Assembly: GCA_035934235.1 (NCBI GenBank)
Contig: DASYYB010000040.1
Span: 58,665-122,664, forward strand
Direction of reading: 5' to 3'
DNA length: 64,000 nucleotides
DNA from: REEB95 sp035934235
Lineage (GTDB): Bacteria > Pseudomonadota > Alphaproteobacteria > ATCC43930 > CGMCC-115725
Below are positions 43,084 through 50,837 of the stretch, piece by piece. The position numbers were made by a program, and so were the translations under genes. Position 1 is the stretch's first letter. Every line of letters starts with the position of its first letter. The notes beneath the pieces were generated by a model that saw nothing but the letters and a program-made list of their open reading frames with translations, did no database searches and was not told where the DNA came from.

Positions 43084-44544
43084 ATGACCGCCGCACCCAA
43101 TTTCCTCATCGTCCTGCCCGAGATGTTCCTCGGCGGCGCGGCCATGCTGTTGTTGCTGGTCGGTGTCTATGCCGGCGCGCGCGCCACCCGTTTCGTCAGC
43201 TGGCTCAGCGCGGTGGTGCTGGTCGCGACGCTTGCGATCCTGCTGCAGCCGGTGTGGAGCGGCGGCGCTACGTCGCGACAGGTCGGCCTCTTCGGCATGT
43301 TCGTCAGCGACAGCCTCGGCGTCTTCACCCAGACGCTGGTCATCCTCGGCTCGATCCTGTCGCTGCTGATCGCCATGCGCTTCAACGAACGCGAAGGCAT
43401 CGCGCGCATCGAATTCCCGGTCCTGGTGCTGATCGCCACCGCCGGCATGATGATGATGATCGCGGCCAACGACCTGATCGCGCTCTATCTCGGGCTCGAG
43501 CTGCAAAGCCTGGCGCTCTACGTTCTGGCCGCGTTCGCCCGCGATGACGTGCGTTCGACCGAGGCCGGGCTCAAATACTTCGTCCTGGGCGCGGTCGCCT
43601 CCGGCATGCTGCTGTTCGGCGCCTCGATGGTCTACGGCTTCGCCGGCACCACCAGCTTCGACGGTTTGGCCAAGCTGTTCGCGGGTGGTGGCGGCAACGG
43701 CGTCGGCCTGATCACCGGCATCGTGTTCATTTCGGTGGGTCTCGCCTTCAAGGTCTCGGCGGTGCCGTTCCATATGTGGACGCCCGACGTTTACGAAGGC
43801 GCGCCGACCCCGGTCACCGCATTCTTCTCGGTCGCGCCGAAGATCGCCGCGCTGACCCTGTTCCTGCGCGTCATGCTGCAGCCGTTCGGCGGCTTGTCGG
43901 CCGATTGGCAGCAGATCATCTGGGCGATCTCGTTCGCCTCGATGGCGTGGGGCGCGTTCGCCGCGATCGCGCAAAGCAATATCAAGCGGCTGATGGCCTA
44001 TTCCTCGATCGGGCACGTTGGCTACGCCCTCATCGGGCTCGCGGCAGGGAGCGCCGCGGGCGTGCGCGGCGTCCTGGTCTATCTGGCGATCTACCTGTTC
44101 ATGAATGCCGGCACCTTCGCCGTCATCCTGTGCATGCGGCGCGACGGCAAGATGGTCGAAGGTATCGACGATCTCGCCGGCCTATCGCGCACCCATCCGG
44201 CGCTGGCGTTGGCGCTTGCGATCTTCATGTTCTCGCTCGCCGGCATCCCGCCGCTCGCCGGCTTCTTCGCCAAGCTCTATGTCTTCATGGCGGCGATCGA
44301 CGCCGGCCTGCCGGTTCTGGCGGTGCTCGGCGTGCTCACCAGCGTCGTCGGCGCCTACTACTATCTGCGCATCGTCAAGGTGATGTATTTCGACGAGGCA
44401 CACGGCGCGTTCGACCGGCCGTTCGGCGGCGAGGTCACGGCGGTGGTGCTGGTCTGCGCGGTGATCATCCTGTTCTTCATCGTCTGGCCGGGACCGTTGC
44501 TCAACGGCGCCGACGCCGTCGCCGCGACGCTCTTCCCGGGATGA
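43084..44544 (+). CDS. nuoN: NADH-quinone oxidoreductase subunit N
   Basis: 486 aa, antiporter-like subunit next to NuoK. YLGLELQSLALYVLAAFARDD carries the conserved Glu, KVSAVPFHMWTPDVYEGAPTPVTAFFSVAPK the central Lys block, and SNIKRLMAYSSIGHVGYALIG the second Lys. ATGA overlap with birA. With this gene all 14 complex I subunits are present in the standard order. Confidence 0.97.
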   Translation: MTAAPNFLIVLPEMFLGGAAMLLLLVGVYAGARATRFVSWLSAVVLVATLAILLQPVWSGGATSRQVGLFGMFVSDSLGVFTQTLVILGSILSLLIAMRFNEREGIARIEFPVLVLIATAGMMMMIAANDLIALYLGLELQSLALYVLAAFARDDVRSTEAGLKYFVLGAVASGMLLFGASMVYGFAGTTSFDGLAKLFAGGGGNGVGLITGIVFISVGLAFKVSAVPFHMWTPDVYEGAPTPVTAFFSVAPKIAALTLFLRVMLQPFGGLSADWQQIIWAISFASMAWGAFAAIAQSNIKRLMAYSSIGHVGYALIGLAAGSAAGVRGVLVYLAIYLFMNAGTFAVILCMRRDGKMVEGIDDLAGLSRTHPALALALAIFMFSLAGIPPLAGFFAKLYVFMAAIDAGLPVLAVLGVLTSVVGAYYYLRIVKVMYFDEAHGAFDRPFGGEVTAVVLVCAVIILFFIVWPGPLLNGADAVAATLFPG

Positions 44545-45296
44545 CCGACGCGCTGCCGCCGCTCTTCCGGCTCGCCGCGTTCGACACGCTTGCCAGTACC
44601 AGCGACGAAGCCCGTCGCCTCGCGCGCGCTGGCGCGCCCGAAGGTACGGTGGTGACAGCACGGGTCCAGACCGCCGGCCGTGGCCGTCAGGGCCGGATCT
44701 GGGTGTCGCAGCCGGGCAACCTGCACGCCTCGGTGCTGTTGCGGCCCGACGCGCCGATGGCGCGCACGGCGCAGCTCGGGTTCGCCGCCGGCTTGGCGGT
44801 CGCCGACGCGCTCCACGCGTTCGCGCCCAAGGCTTTGGTCACGCTCAAATGGCCCAACGATGCGCTGCTCGACGGCTGCAAGGTAGCCGGCATCTTGCTG
44901 GAAAGCGAAGGCGACGCCGTTGGCCGGGTCGCTTTCGTCGTGATCGGCATCGGCGTCAATCTGGCGGCCTATCCGGCCGATACCGAATTCCCGGCGATTT
45001 CGCTCAAGGCGGCGACAAGAACCGCGCCTAAGCCCGAGGCCTTTCTCGCGGCGCTCGCGCCGGCCCTCGCGCTTTGGTATGAGCGGTGGCGCAGCGAGGG
45101 TTTCGCCGCGCTGCGCCGGGCCTGGCTCGAGCGTGCGGCCGGTCTCGGCCAGGCGTTGCGCGCGCGCCTGCCGGGCGAGACGGTCGAAGGCCGCTTCGCC
45201 GGGCTCGACGACGACGGCATGTTATTGCTCGACCTGCCGCAGGGCCGGCGGCGCATCGCCGCCGGCGACGTGTTTCCGATGGTGGTGGAAGGCTAG
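44541..45296 (+). CDS. birA: Biotin-[acetyl-CoA-carboxylase] ligase
   Basis: 251 aa, activates biotin as biotinyl-AMP and attaches it to carboxylase carrier proteins. QTAGRGRQGRIWVSQPGNLHASVLLRP contains the biotinyl-AMP-binding GRGRxGR loop (about residues 46-52). KWPNDALLDGCKVAGILLE holds the catalytic Lys region, and the C-terminal cap is GLDDDGMLLLDLP. There is no N-terminal helix-turn-helix, so it is a non-repressor (group I) ligase. Translationally coupled to nuoN, a common alphaproteobacterial arrangement. Confidence 0.94.
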   Translation: MTDALPPLFRLAAFDTLASTSDEARRLARAGAPEGTVVTARVQTAGRGRQGRIWVSQPGNLHASVLLRPDAPMARTAQLGFAAGLAVADALHAFAPKALVTLKWPNDALLDGCKVAGILLESEGDAVGRVAFVVIGIGVNLAAYPADTEFPAISLKAATRTAPKPEAFLAALAPALALWYERWRSEGFAALRRAWLERAAGLGQALRARLPGETVEGRFAGLDDDGMLLLDLPQGRRRIAAGDVFPMVVEG

Positions 45297-45304
45297 GAGA
45301 TCAC

Positions 45305-46111
45305 ATGCTACTCGCCATCAACGCCAACAACACCAACACGGTCTTTGCCGTGTGGGACGGCGTCAAACTCAAGGGCGCGTGGCGCATCGCCACCGATCCG
45401 CACCGCACGTCCGACGAATACGTCGTCTGGCTCGACCATCTGCTGGCGTTGGAGAAGCTGTCGCGCGCGCGGCTCGACCGCGCTGTCATCGCCAGCGTCG
45501 TGCCCGAGGCGAATTTCAATCTGCGCCTGCTGTGCCGCCACTATTGCCGCACCGAGCCGCTGGTGGTTGGCGAGCCGAATGTCGATCTCGGCACCAAGGC
45601 GATGGTCGACCGCGCGGAAGAGGTCGGCGCCGACCGGCTGGTCAACACCGTCGCGGCGCACGACCGCTATGGTGGGCCGCTGATCGTCGTCGATTTCGGC
45701 ACGGCGACGACCTTCGATGTCATCGATGGCGATGGCAATTACCGCGGCGGCGTCATCGCGCCCGGCGTGAACCTGTCGCTCCAGGCGCTGCATCAGGCCG
45801 CGGCCAAGCTGCCGATGGTGCCGATCCGCCGCAGCGAGAAGGTGATCGGCACCAGCACCGTCGCCTGCATGCAATCGGGTATCTATTGGGGCTATGTCGC
45901 GTTGATCGAAGGGCTGGTGGCGCGTATCCGCAAGGAGTTCGGCCGCAAGTCCATGAAAACCGTTGCCACGGGAGGCTTGGCGCCGCTGTTCGACGGCGCG
46001 ACGCCGGCGATCGAGCGCGTCGATCCGCACCTGACGCTGTATGGCTTGCGGCTGATTGCCGAGCGCAATCCGCCGGCGGGTAAGCGCAAGGGGAATTCGC
46101 GCAAGGCATGA
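45305..46111 (+). CDS. coaX: Type III pantothenate kinase (CoaX), variant phosphate-binding motif
   Basis: 268 aa, ASKHA fold; phosphorylates pantothenate, first step of CoA synthesis. VGADRLVNTVAAHDRYGGP holds the catalytic-Asp GADR motif, VVDFGTATTFDVID the second phosphate motif, and SLQALHQAAAKLPMV the dimer region. The N-terminal motif, usually IDxGNTN, reads INANNTN here: Asn replaces the Asp and Asn replaces the Gly. I recall Asn variants of this motif in some alphaproteobacteria, so activity may be kept. The start follows TAGGAGA. ATGA overlap with rnj. Confidence 0.9.
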   Translation: MLLAINANNTNTVFAVWDGVKLKGAWRIATDPHRTSDEYVVWLDHLLALEKLSRARLDRAVIASVVPEANFNLRLLCRHYCRTEPLVVGEPNVDLGTKAMVDRAEEVGADRLVNTVAAHDRYGGPLIVVDFGTATTFDVIDGDGNYRGGVIAPGVNLSLQALHQAAAKLPMVPIRRSEKVIGTSTVACMQSGIYWGYVALIEGLVARIRKEFGRKSMKTVATGGLAPLFDGATPAIERVDPHLTLYGLRLIAERNPPAGKRKGNSRKA

Positions 46112-47784
46112 ACGGCGCCACGCCCGCACCCAATCGGCCCGACGAGCTTGCCTTCTTGGCGCTCGGCGGGGTGGGCGAGATCGGCATGAACCTGTCGCTC
46201 TACGGCTACAAGGGCCGCTGGCTGATGGTCGATTGCGGCATTTCGTTCGCCGACGACACACTGCCCGGCGTCGATGTGATCATGCCCGATCCGGCGTTTA
46301 TCGAGGCGCATGCCGACACGCTCGACGGCTTGGTGGTCACGCACGCGCACGAGGACCATATCGGCGCCATCCCGTACCTGTGGTCGCGTTTCAAGTGTCC
46401 GGTTTACGCGACGCCGTTCACCGCCGCGGTGCTGCGGCTCAAGCTGATCGAAGCCGGTCTCGAACACCAAATTCCCATCACGGAGGTGCCGCTGTCGGGG
46501 AAATTCAGCGTCGGGCCCTTCGAGGTCGAGCTGATCACGCTGACGCATTCGATCCCCGAGCCCAACGCCGTGGTGCTGCGCACGCCGCTCGGCACGGTGC
46601 TCCACACCGGCGACTGGAAATTCGATCCCGATCCGCTGGTCGGTGATACGTCGGACATGGCGGCGCTGCGGCGTCTGGGCGATGAAGGCGTTCTCGCCAT
46701 GATCTGCGATTCGACCAACGCGCTACGGCCGGGCGAGGCGGGGTCTGAGGCCGATGTGCGCAAGACGCTGATCGACCTCGTCGGCCAGAAAAAGAACCGC
46801 GTCGCCGTCGCCTGTTTCGCGTCGAACGTGGCGCGGCTCACGTCGATTGCCGCCGCCGCCCAGGCGCATGATCGCCACGCCGCGCTGGTCGGCCGTTCGC
46901 TCTGGCGCATCGAGCATGCGGCGCGGGAAACCGGCTATCTTCGCGGCGTGCCGCCGTTCCTCACCGAGGAAGAGGCGTCGTACCTGCCGCGCGAGAAAGT
47001 GCTGCTGATCTGCACCGGCAGCCAAGGCGAGCCGCGCTCGGCGCTCGTTCGTATCGCCGCTGACGAACATCCCGAGATCGTGCTCGAGGAGGGCGACTGC
47101 GTGATCTTCTCGTCGCGCATCATCCCCGGCAACGAGCGCGCCATCGGTCGGCTGCACAATGCGTTGGCGGCGCTCGGCGTCCAGATCGTCACCGAGCACG
47201 ACGCGCCGGTGCACGTGTCCGGCCATCCGGCGCAGGACGAACTCATCCGCATGTACCAAACCGTGCGGCCCAAAATCGCGGTGCCGGTGCACGGCGAGAC
47301 GCGGCATCTGTTGGCCCAGGCGCGGCTTGCTGAACAATGCCAAGTGAGCCAGACGGTGGTGACCAAGAACGGCGAGGTGGTGAAGCTCGCGCCCGGTCCG
47401 GCGTCGATCGTCGGCGAAGTGCCGACGGGACGGCTCGCCGCCGACGCCAACACGTTGCTGGATGCGAAAGGCGAAACCCTCAAGAACCGGCAGCGCATGG
47501 TGTTCAACGGCGCGGCGCTGGCGACCTTGGTGATGGACCGCGCTGGCAAGCTACTGGCGCCGCCGCAGGTTTCGGTCGAAGGCGTGCCGAGCGAGGATTC
47601 CGGCGAGGCGCTGGCCGCGCGCGTGGCGCAGGCGCTCGATGAGCTCGGCGCGCGCGATCGGCGCGACGATGACAAGGTGCGTGAAGCGGCGCGGCTCGCC
47701 ATCCGCCGTTCGCTGCGCGATTCGCATGGCAAGAAGCCGGTGACCCAGGTGCATTTGGTGCGGATCGCTGGAGGCGCCGCATGA
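46108..47784 (+). CDS. rnj: Ribonuclease J
   Basis: 558 aa, metallo-beta-lactamase/beta-CASP nuclease for mRNA and rRNA processing (5'-3' exo and endo). The N-terminus FLALGGVGEIGMNLSLYGY is typical; the metal site is THAHEDHIGAIPYLW (HxHxDH), followed by LTHSIPEP and HTGDWKFD. The beta-CASP domain includes FASNVARLTSI and GSQGEPRSALVRIA. HVSGHPAQDELIRMY and PVHGETRHL supply later His ligands. ATGA overlaps on both sides tie it to coaX and mce. Confidence 0.95.
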   Translation: MNGATPAPNRPDELAFLALGGVGEIGMNLSLYGYKGRWLMVDCGISFADDTLPGVDVIMPDPAFIEAHADTLDGLVVTHAHEDHIGAIPYLWSRFKCPVYATPFTAAVLRLKLIEAGLEHQIPITEVPLSGKFSVGPFEVELITLTHSIPEPNAVVLRTPLGTVLHTGDWKFDPDPLVGDTSDMAALRRLGDEGVLAMICDSTNALRPGEAGSEADVRKTLIDLVGQKKNRVAVACFASNVARLTSIAAAAQAHDRHAALVGRSLWRIEHAARETGYLRGVPPFLTEEEASYLPREKVLLICTGSQGEPRSALVRIAADEHPEIVLEEGDCVIFSSRIIPGNERAIGRLHNALAALGVQIVTEHDAPVHVSGHPAQDELIRMYQTVRPKIAVPVHGETRHLLAQARLAEQCQVSQTVVTKNGEVVKLAPGPASIVGEVPTGRLAADANTLLDAKGETLKNRQRMVFNGAALATLVMDRAGKLLAPPQVSVEGVPSEDSGEALAARVAQALDELGARDRRDDDKVREAARLAIRRSLRDSHGKKPVTQVHLVRIAGGAA

Positions 47785-48185
47785 TCGGCCGCTTGAATCA
47801 CGTCGCCATCGTGGTGCCCGACATCAGAGCGGCGGCGAAGCTGTACAAGGGCATGCTCGGCGCGCAGGTATCCGAGCCGGTTCCGCTACCGGCGCACGGC
47901 GTCACCACCGTTTTCGTCACGTTACCCAACACCAAGATCGAGTTGCTGGAGCCCCTGGGCGAGAAATCTCCGGTCCGGGGATTTCTGGAGCGCAATCCCG
48001 CCGGCGGCATGCATCACCTGTGTTACGAGGTCGAGGACATCCTGGCGGCGCGCGACAAGCTCGAAGGCGAGGGGATGCGCGTGCTGGGCGACGGCGAGCC
48101 GGCGATCGGCGCGCACGGAAAACCAGTGCTGTTTTTGCATCCCAAGGATTTCTGCGGCACACTGATCGAACTCGAAGAAGTCTAG
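47781..48185 (+). CDS. mce: Methylmalonyl-CoA epimerase
   Basis: 134 aa, VOC-fold metalloenzyme interconverting (2R)- and (2S)-methylmalonyl-CoA in propionate breakdown. Metal ligands are seen in LNHVAIVVPD (His), NTKIELLEPLGE (Glu), GMHHLCYEVEDI (His) and GTLIELEEV (Glu). Length is standard. ATGA overlap with rnj; last gene of the apparent nuoA-mce transcription unit. mmsA follows 60 bp later, with its own ribosome site. Confidence 0.95.
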   Translation: MIGRLNHVAIVVPDIRAAAKLYKGMLGAQVSEPVPLPAHGVTTVFVTLPNTKIELLEPLGEKSPVRGFLERNPAGGMHHLCYEVEDILAARDKLEGEGMRVLGDGEPAIGAHGKPVLFLHPKDFCGTLIELEEV

Positions 48186-48245
48186 AGATTGCGTTAAGCT
48201 ATCGCCCGATCAACAGGACAATGCCGTACGCAGGGAGGCGGAGGC

Positions 48246-49739
48246 ATGACTGAAATCGGCCATTTCGTCGGCGGCAAGCCGGTGGGCAACGGGCACGGAC
48301 GCTTTTCCGACGTCTTCAATCCAGCAACGGGTGAAATTGCCGGACGCGTCGCCTTGGCAACCGCCGCCGAGATTGACGCGGCGGTGCAGAACGCCAAGGC
48401 GGCGTTCCCCGGCTGGGCGCGCATGACGCCGCTGGCGCGGGCGAGAATTCTTTTCAAATTCAAAGAGTTACTAGAGAATCGCCGCGACGAGCTGGCGCGC
48501 ATGATCGGCGCCGAGCACGGCAAGGTGCTGGGTGACGCTACCGGCGAAGTGACGCGCGGCATCGAGGTCGTCGAATTCGCCTGCGGTATTCCGCATCTGC
48601 TGAAAGGCGAATTCTCCGAGAACGTCGGCACCAACGTCGATTGCTATTCGGTGCGCCAGCCGCTCGGCGTTTGCGCCGGCATCACGCCGTTCAACTTTCC
48701 GGCCATGGTGCCGATGTGGATGTTCCCGGTGGCGATCGCCTGCGGCAACACCTTCATTTTGAAGCCGAGCGAGCGCGATCCGTCGGTGCCGCTGCTGTTG
48801 GCAAGGCTGCTGCTCGAAGCCGGCGCGCCGCCTGGCGTGCTTAACGTCGTCAACGGCGACAAGGAAGCGGTCGACGCGATCCTCAACCATCCCGACATCG
48901 CCGCGGTGAGCTTCGTCGGCTCGACGCCGATTGCGGAATACGTCTACCGGACCGGCACGACGACCGGTAAGCGCGTCCAGGCGCTGGGCGGCGCCAAGAA
49001 CCACATGGTCGTGCTCCCCGACGCCGACATGGACCAGGCAACCGACGCGCTGATGGGCGCGGGCTACGGTTCGGCCGGTGAACGCTGCATGGCGATCTCG
49101 GTCGCGGTCGCGGTCGGCACCGCCGGCGACAAGCTCATGGAAAAACTCGCGCCGCGCGTGCGCGGCCTCAAAATCGGGCCCTATACAGATCCTGATGCCG
49201 AGATGGGACCGCTGGTGACCAAGCAGGCCTATGACCGCGTCAAAGGCTATGTGGATCTGGGCGTCAAGGAAGGCGCCACGCTGGTGGTCGATGGCCGCGG
49301 CCTCAAGTTGCAAGGCTACGAAAAAGGCTTTTTCCTCGGCGGCTGCTTGTTCGATCACGTCAAACCGGACATGCGCATCTACAAGGAGGAAATCTTCGGC
49401 CCGGTGCTGTCGGTCGTGCGTACATCCGATTACGAGCAGGCGCTCGGCCTGGTCAACGCGCACGAATTCGGCAACGGCACGGCGATCTTCACCCGCGACG
49501 GCGACGCGGCCCGCGATTTCGCCGCGCGCGTGCAGATCGGCATGGTCGGCGTCAATGTGCCGATCCCGGTGCCGGTGGCGTTCCACTCGTTCGGCGGCTG
49601 GAAGCACTCGCTGTTCGGCGACCATCACATGCACGGCTCGGAAGGCGTGCGCTTCTACACGCGGCTCAAGGAAGTGACCTCGCGCTGGCCCAAGGGCATC
49701 CGCGTCGGTGCCGAGTTCGTGATGCCGACGCTGCGCTGA
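48246..49739 (+). CDS. mmsA: Methylmalonate-semialdehyde dehydrogenase (acylating)
   Basis: 497 aa, aldehyde dehydrogenase superfamily; converts methylmalonate semialdehyde to propionyl-CoA in valine and inositol breakdown. GKPVGNGHGRFSDVFNPATGEIAGRV opens the protein. GITPFNFPAMVPMWMFPVAIACGNTF and KPSERDPSVP bind NAD. The catalytic Cys is in GSAGERCMAISVAV, and NVPIPVPVAFHSFGGWKHSLFGDHHMHG is an MMSDH signature near the end. The start follows GGGAGGCGGAGGC. Fits functionally with mce just upstream. Confidence 0.93.
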   Translation: MTEIGHFVGGKPVGNGHGRFSDVFNPATGEIAGRVALATAAEIDAAVQNAKAAFPGWARMTPLARARILFKFKELLENRRDELARMIGAEHGKVLGDATGEVTRGIEVVEFACGIPHLLKGEFSENVGTNVDCYSVRQPLGVCAGITPFNFPAMVPMWMFPVAIACGNTFILKPSERDPSVPLLLARLLLEAGAPPGVLNVVNGDKEAVDAILNHPDIAAVSFVGSTPIAEYVYRTGTTTGKRVQALGGAKNHMVVLPDADMDQATDALMGAGYGSAGERCMAISVAVAVGTAGDKLMEKLAPRVRGLKIGPYTDPDAEMGPLVTKQAYDRVKGYVDLGVKEGATLVVDGRGLKLQGYEKGFFLGGCLFDHVKPDMRIYKEEIFGPVLSVVRTSDYEQALGLVNAHEFGNGTAIFTRDGDAARDFAARVQIGMVGVNVPIPVPVAFHSFGGWKHSLFGDHHMHGSEGVRFYTRLKEVTSRWPKGIRVGAEFVMPTLR

Positions 49740-49785
49740 CGCGGGAAACGCTCGACACCGTTCAATTGAGCGCTAAGCTCTGGTC

Positions 49786-50031
49786 ATGAACTGGTTCTTC
49801 AATATCGCGCTCTACATCATCGTCTGGTGGATCACCTTGTTCGCCGTCCTGCCGTGGGGCGTGAAGCCGGCGAACGAAAGCGACCAGGGTCACGACGCCG
49901 GCGCGCCGGCGCATCCGCATTTGCTGGCCAAGGCGATCGTCACCAGCTTCATCGCCTTCGGGCTGTGGTACCTCATCCGCTTCGGGCTGCTGTGGGAACT
50001 GGCGCGCATCCGCACCGAGACCTATGGATGA
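49786..50031 (+). CDS. DUF1467 family small membrane protein
   Basis: 81 aa with two membrane helices: residues 4-25 (FFNIALYIIVWWITLFAVLPWG) and about 48-69. A short polar loop between them has GVKPANESDQGHDAGAPAHPHL. WWITLFAVLPWGV plus a conserved Pro-Trp-Gly is the DUF1467 hallmark. The family is usual near rnj/mce/proS in alphaproteobacteria; function unknown. ATGA-type overlap with tag (4 nt). Confidence 0.88.
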   Translation: MNWFFNIALYIIVWWITLFAVLPWGVKPANESDQGHDAGAPAHPHLLAKAIVTSFIAFGLWYLIRFGLLWELARIRTETYG

Positions 50032-50579
50032 GCGCGAAATACTGCCGCGACGCGCCGGGTCACGAATTCCACGGTCCCTATCATGACGGCGAATATGGAT
50101 TCCCCGCGCGCGACGACGCGGTGTTGTTCGAACGCCTGGCGCTTGAGATCAACCAGGCCGGTTTGTCGTGGCTAACGGTGTTGAAGAAGCGCGCCGCCTT
50201 CGCGCGCGCCTTCGCTGATTACGACATCGACAAGGTCGCGCGCTTTGGTGCGCGCGACATCAGGCGACTGCTCAACGACGCGGGCATCATCCGCAATCGG
50301 CTCAAGATCGAGGCGGTGATCGAGAACGCGAAACGGTTGAAGGCGATCCGCGTCAGTCACGGCTCATTCGCGTGCTGGCTCGACGCGCACCATCCGCGCT
50401 CCAAGGCCGCGTGGGTCAAGCTGTTCAAGGAGACGTTCCGCTTCACCGGCGGCGAGATCGTCGGCGAGTTTCTGATGAGCCTCGGCTATCTGCCGGGCGC
50501 GCACGTCGCGAACTGTCCGGTGTACGCGCGCGTGCTGCGTCTCAAGCCCGCATGGCATGCTACGCGCAACATGAAATAA
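50028..50579 (+). CDS. tag: DNA-3-methyladenine glycosylase I
   Basis: 183 aa, removes 3-methyladenine from alkylated DNA. Zinc ligands match the family: Cys near residue 6, His in YHDGEYGFP, and the pair in GAHVANCPVY. The helix-hairpin-helix core includes FERLALEINQAGLSWLTVLKKRAAF with the catalytic-region Glu and Trp. The start is fixed by the overlap with the DUF1467 gene. A long gap with hairpins follows. Confidence 0.92.
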   Translation: MSAKYCRDAPGHEFHGPYHDGEYGFPARDDAVLFERLALEINQAGLSWLTVLKKRAAFARAFADYDIDKVARFGARDIRRLLNDAGIIRNRLKIEAVIENAKRLKAIRVSHGSFACWLDAHHPRSKAAWVKLFKETFRFTGGEIVGEFLMSLGYLPGAHVANCPVYARVLRLKPAWHATRNMK

Positions 50580-50599
50580 TTTTTAGCTTCGCGCTGTGG

Positions 50600-50750
50600 A
50601 CAAAAAATTAGGCAAGACCCAACGGTCTTGCCATTAAGACGTTGCCGCCTTTTTTCGGGGCGGCTTATCGGTTTAGGGGATACCCCCACCGTCTTACGAC
50701 GACCTTCCTCCCTAAACTTGGGCCCGGACGCTTTCTTGCGTGCGCCCCTT
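50600..50750 (-). ncRNA. Candidate structured RNA or structured 3' UTR
   Basis: Read on the minus strand, four stems follow one another. The first is a GC-rich hairpin with ACGC/GCGT (50741-50728). The second is a closing stem GTTTAGGG-type (50717-50710 with 50678-50671) enclosing CGTC-GTAA-GACG, a GNRA tetraloop hairpin (50701-50690). The third is GCCGCC/GGCGGC (50664-50644), and the fourth the terminator at 50632-50601. The GNRA loop and T-tract both favour the minus strand. It lies 90 bp beyond the permease stop, so it may be that gene's 3' UTR or a separate RNA. No promoter was pinned down. Confidence 0.35.
50601..50632 (-). terminator. Strong intrinsic terminator, minus strand
   Basis: GGCAAGACC (50611-50619) pairs with GGTCTTGCC (50624-50632), 4-nt loop. 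On the minus strand it is followed by TAATTTTTTG. It ends transcription from the permease side; the plus strand has no T-run, so tag is not terminated here. Confidence 0.8.
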
Positions 50751-50837
50751 ATGGCGGGACGGATGTTTGCGGATTCCGTTAGCCACGGCAAATGAAATTT
50801 TCTGGAACCGCTCTAATCATTATGGGCGTGCGATCGA

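Noticed and set aside
50486..50791. 101-codon minus-strand frame in the tag-permease gap
   Set aside because: Starts at TTG without a ribosome site, overlaps the 3' end of tag and runs through stem-loops and the terminator; better explained as structured non-coding DNA.
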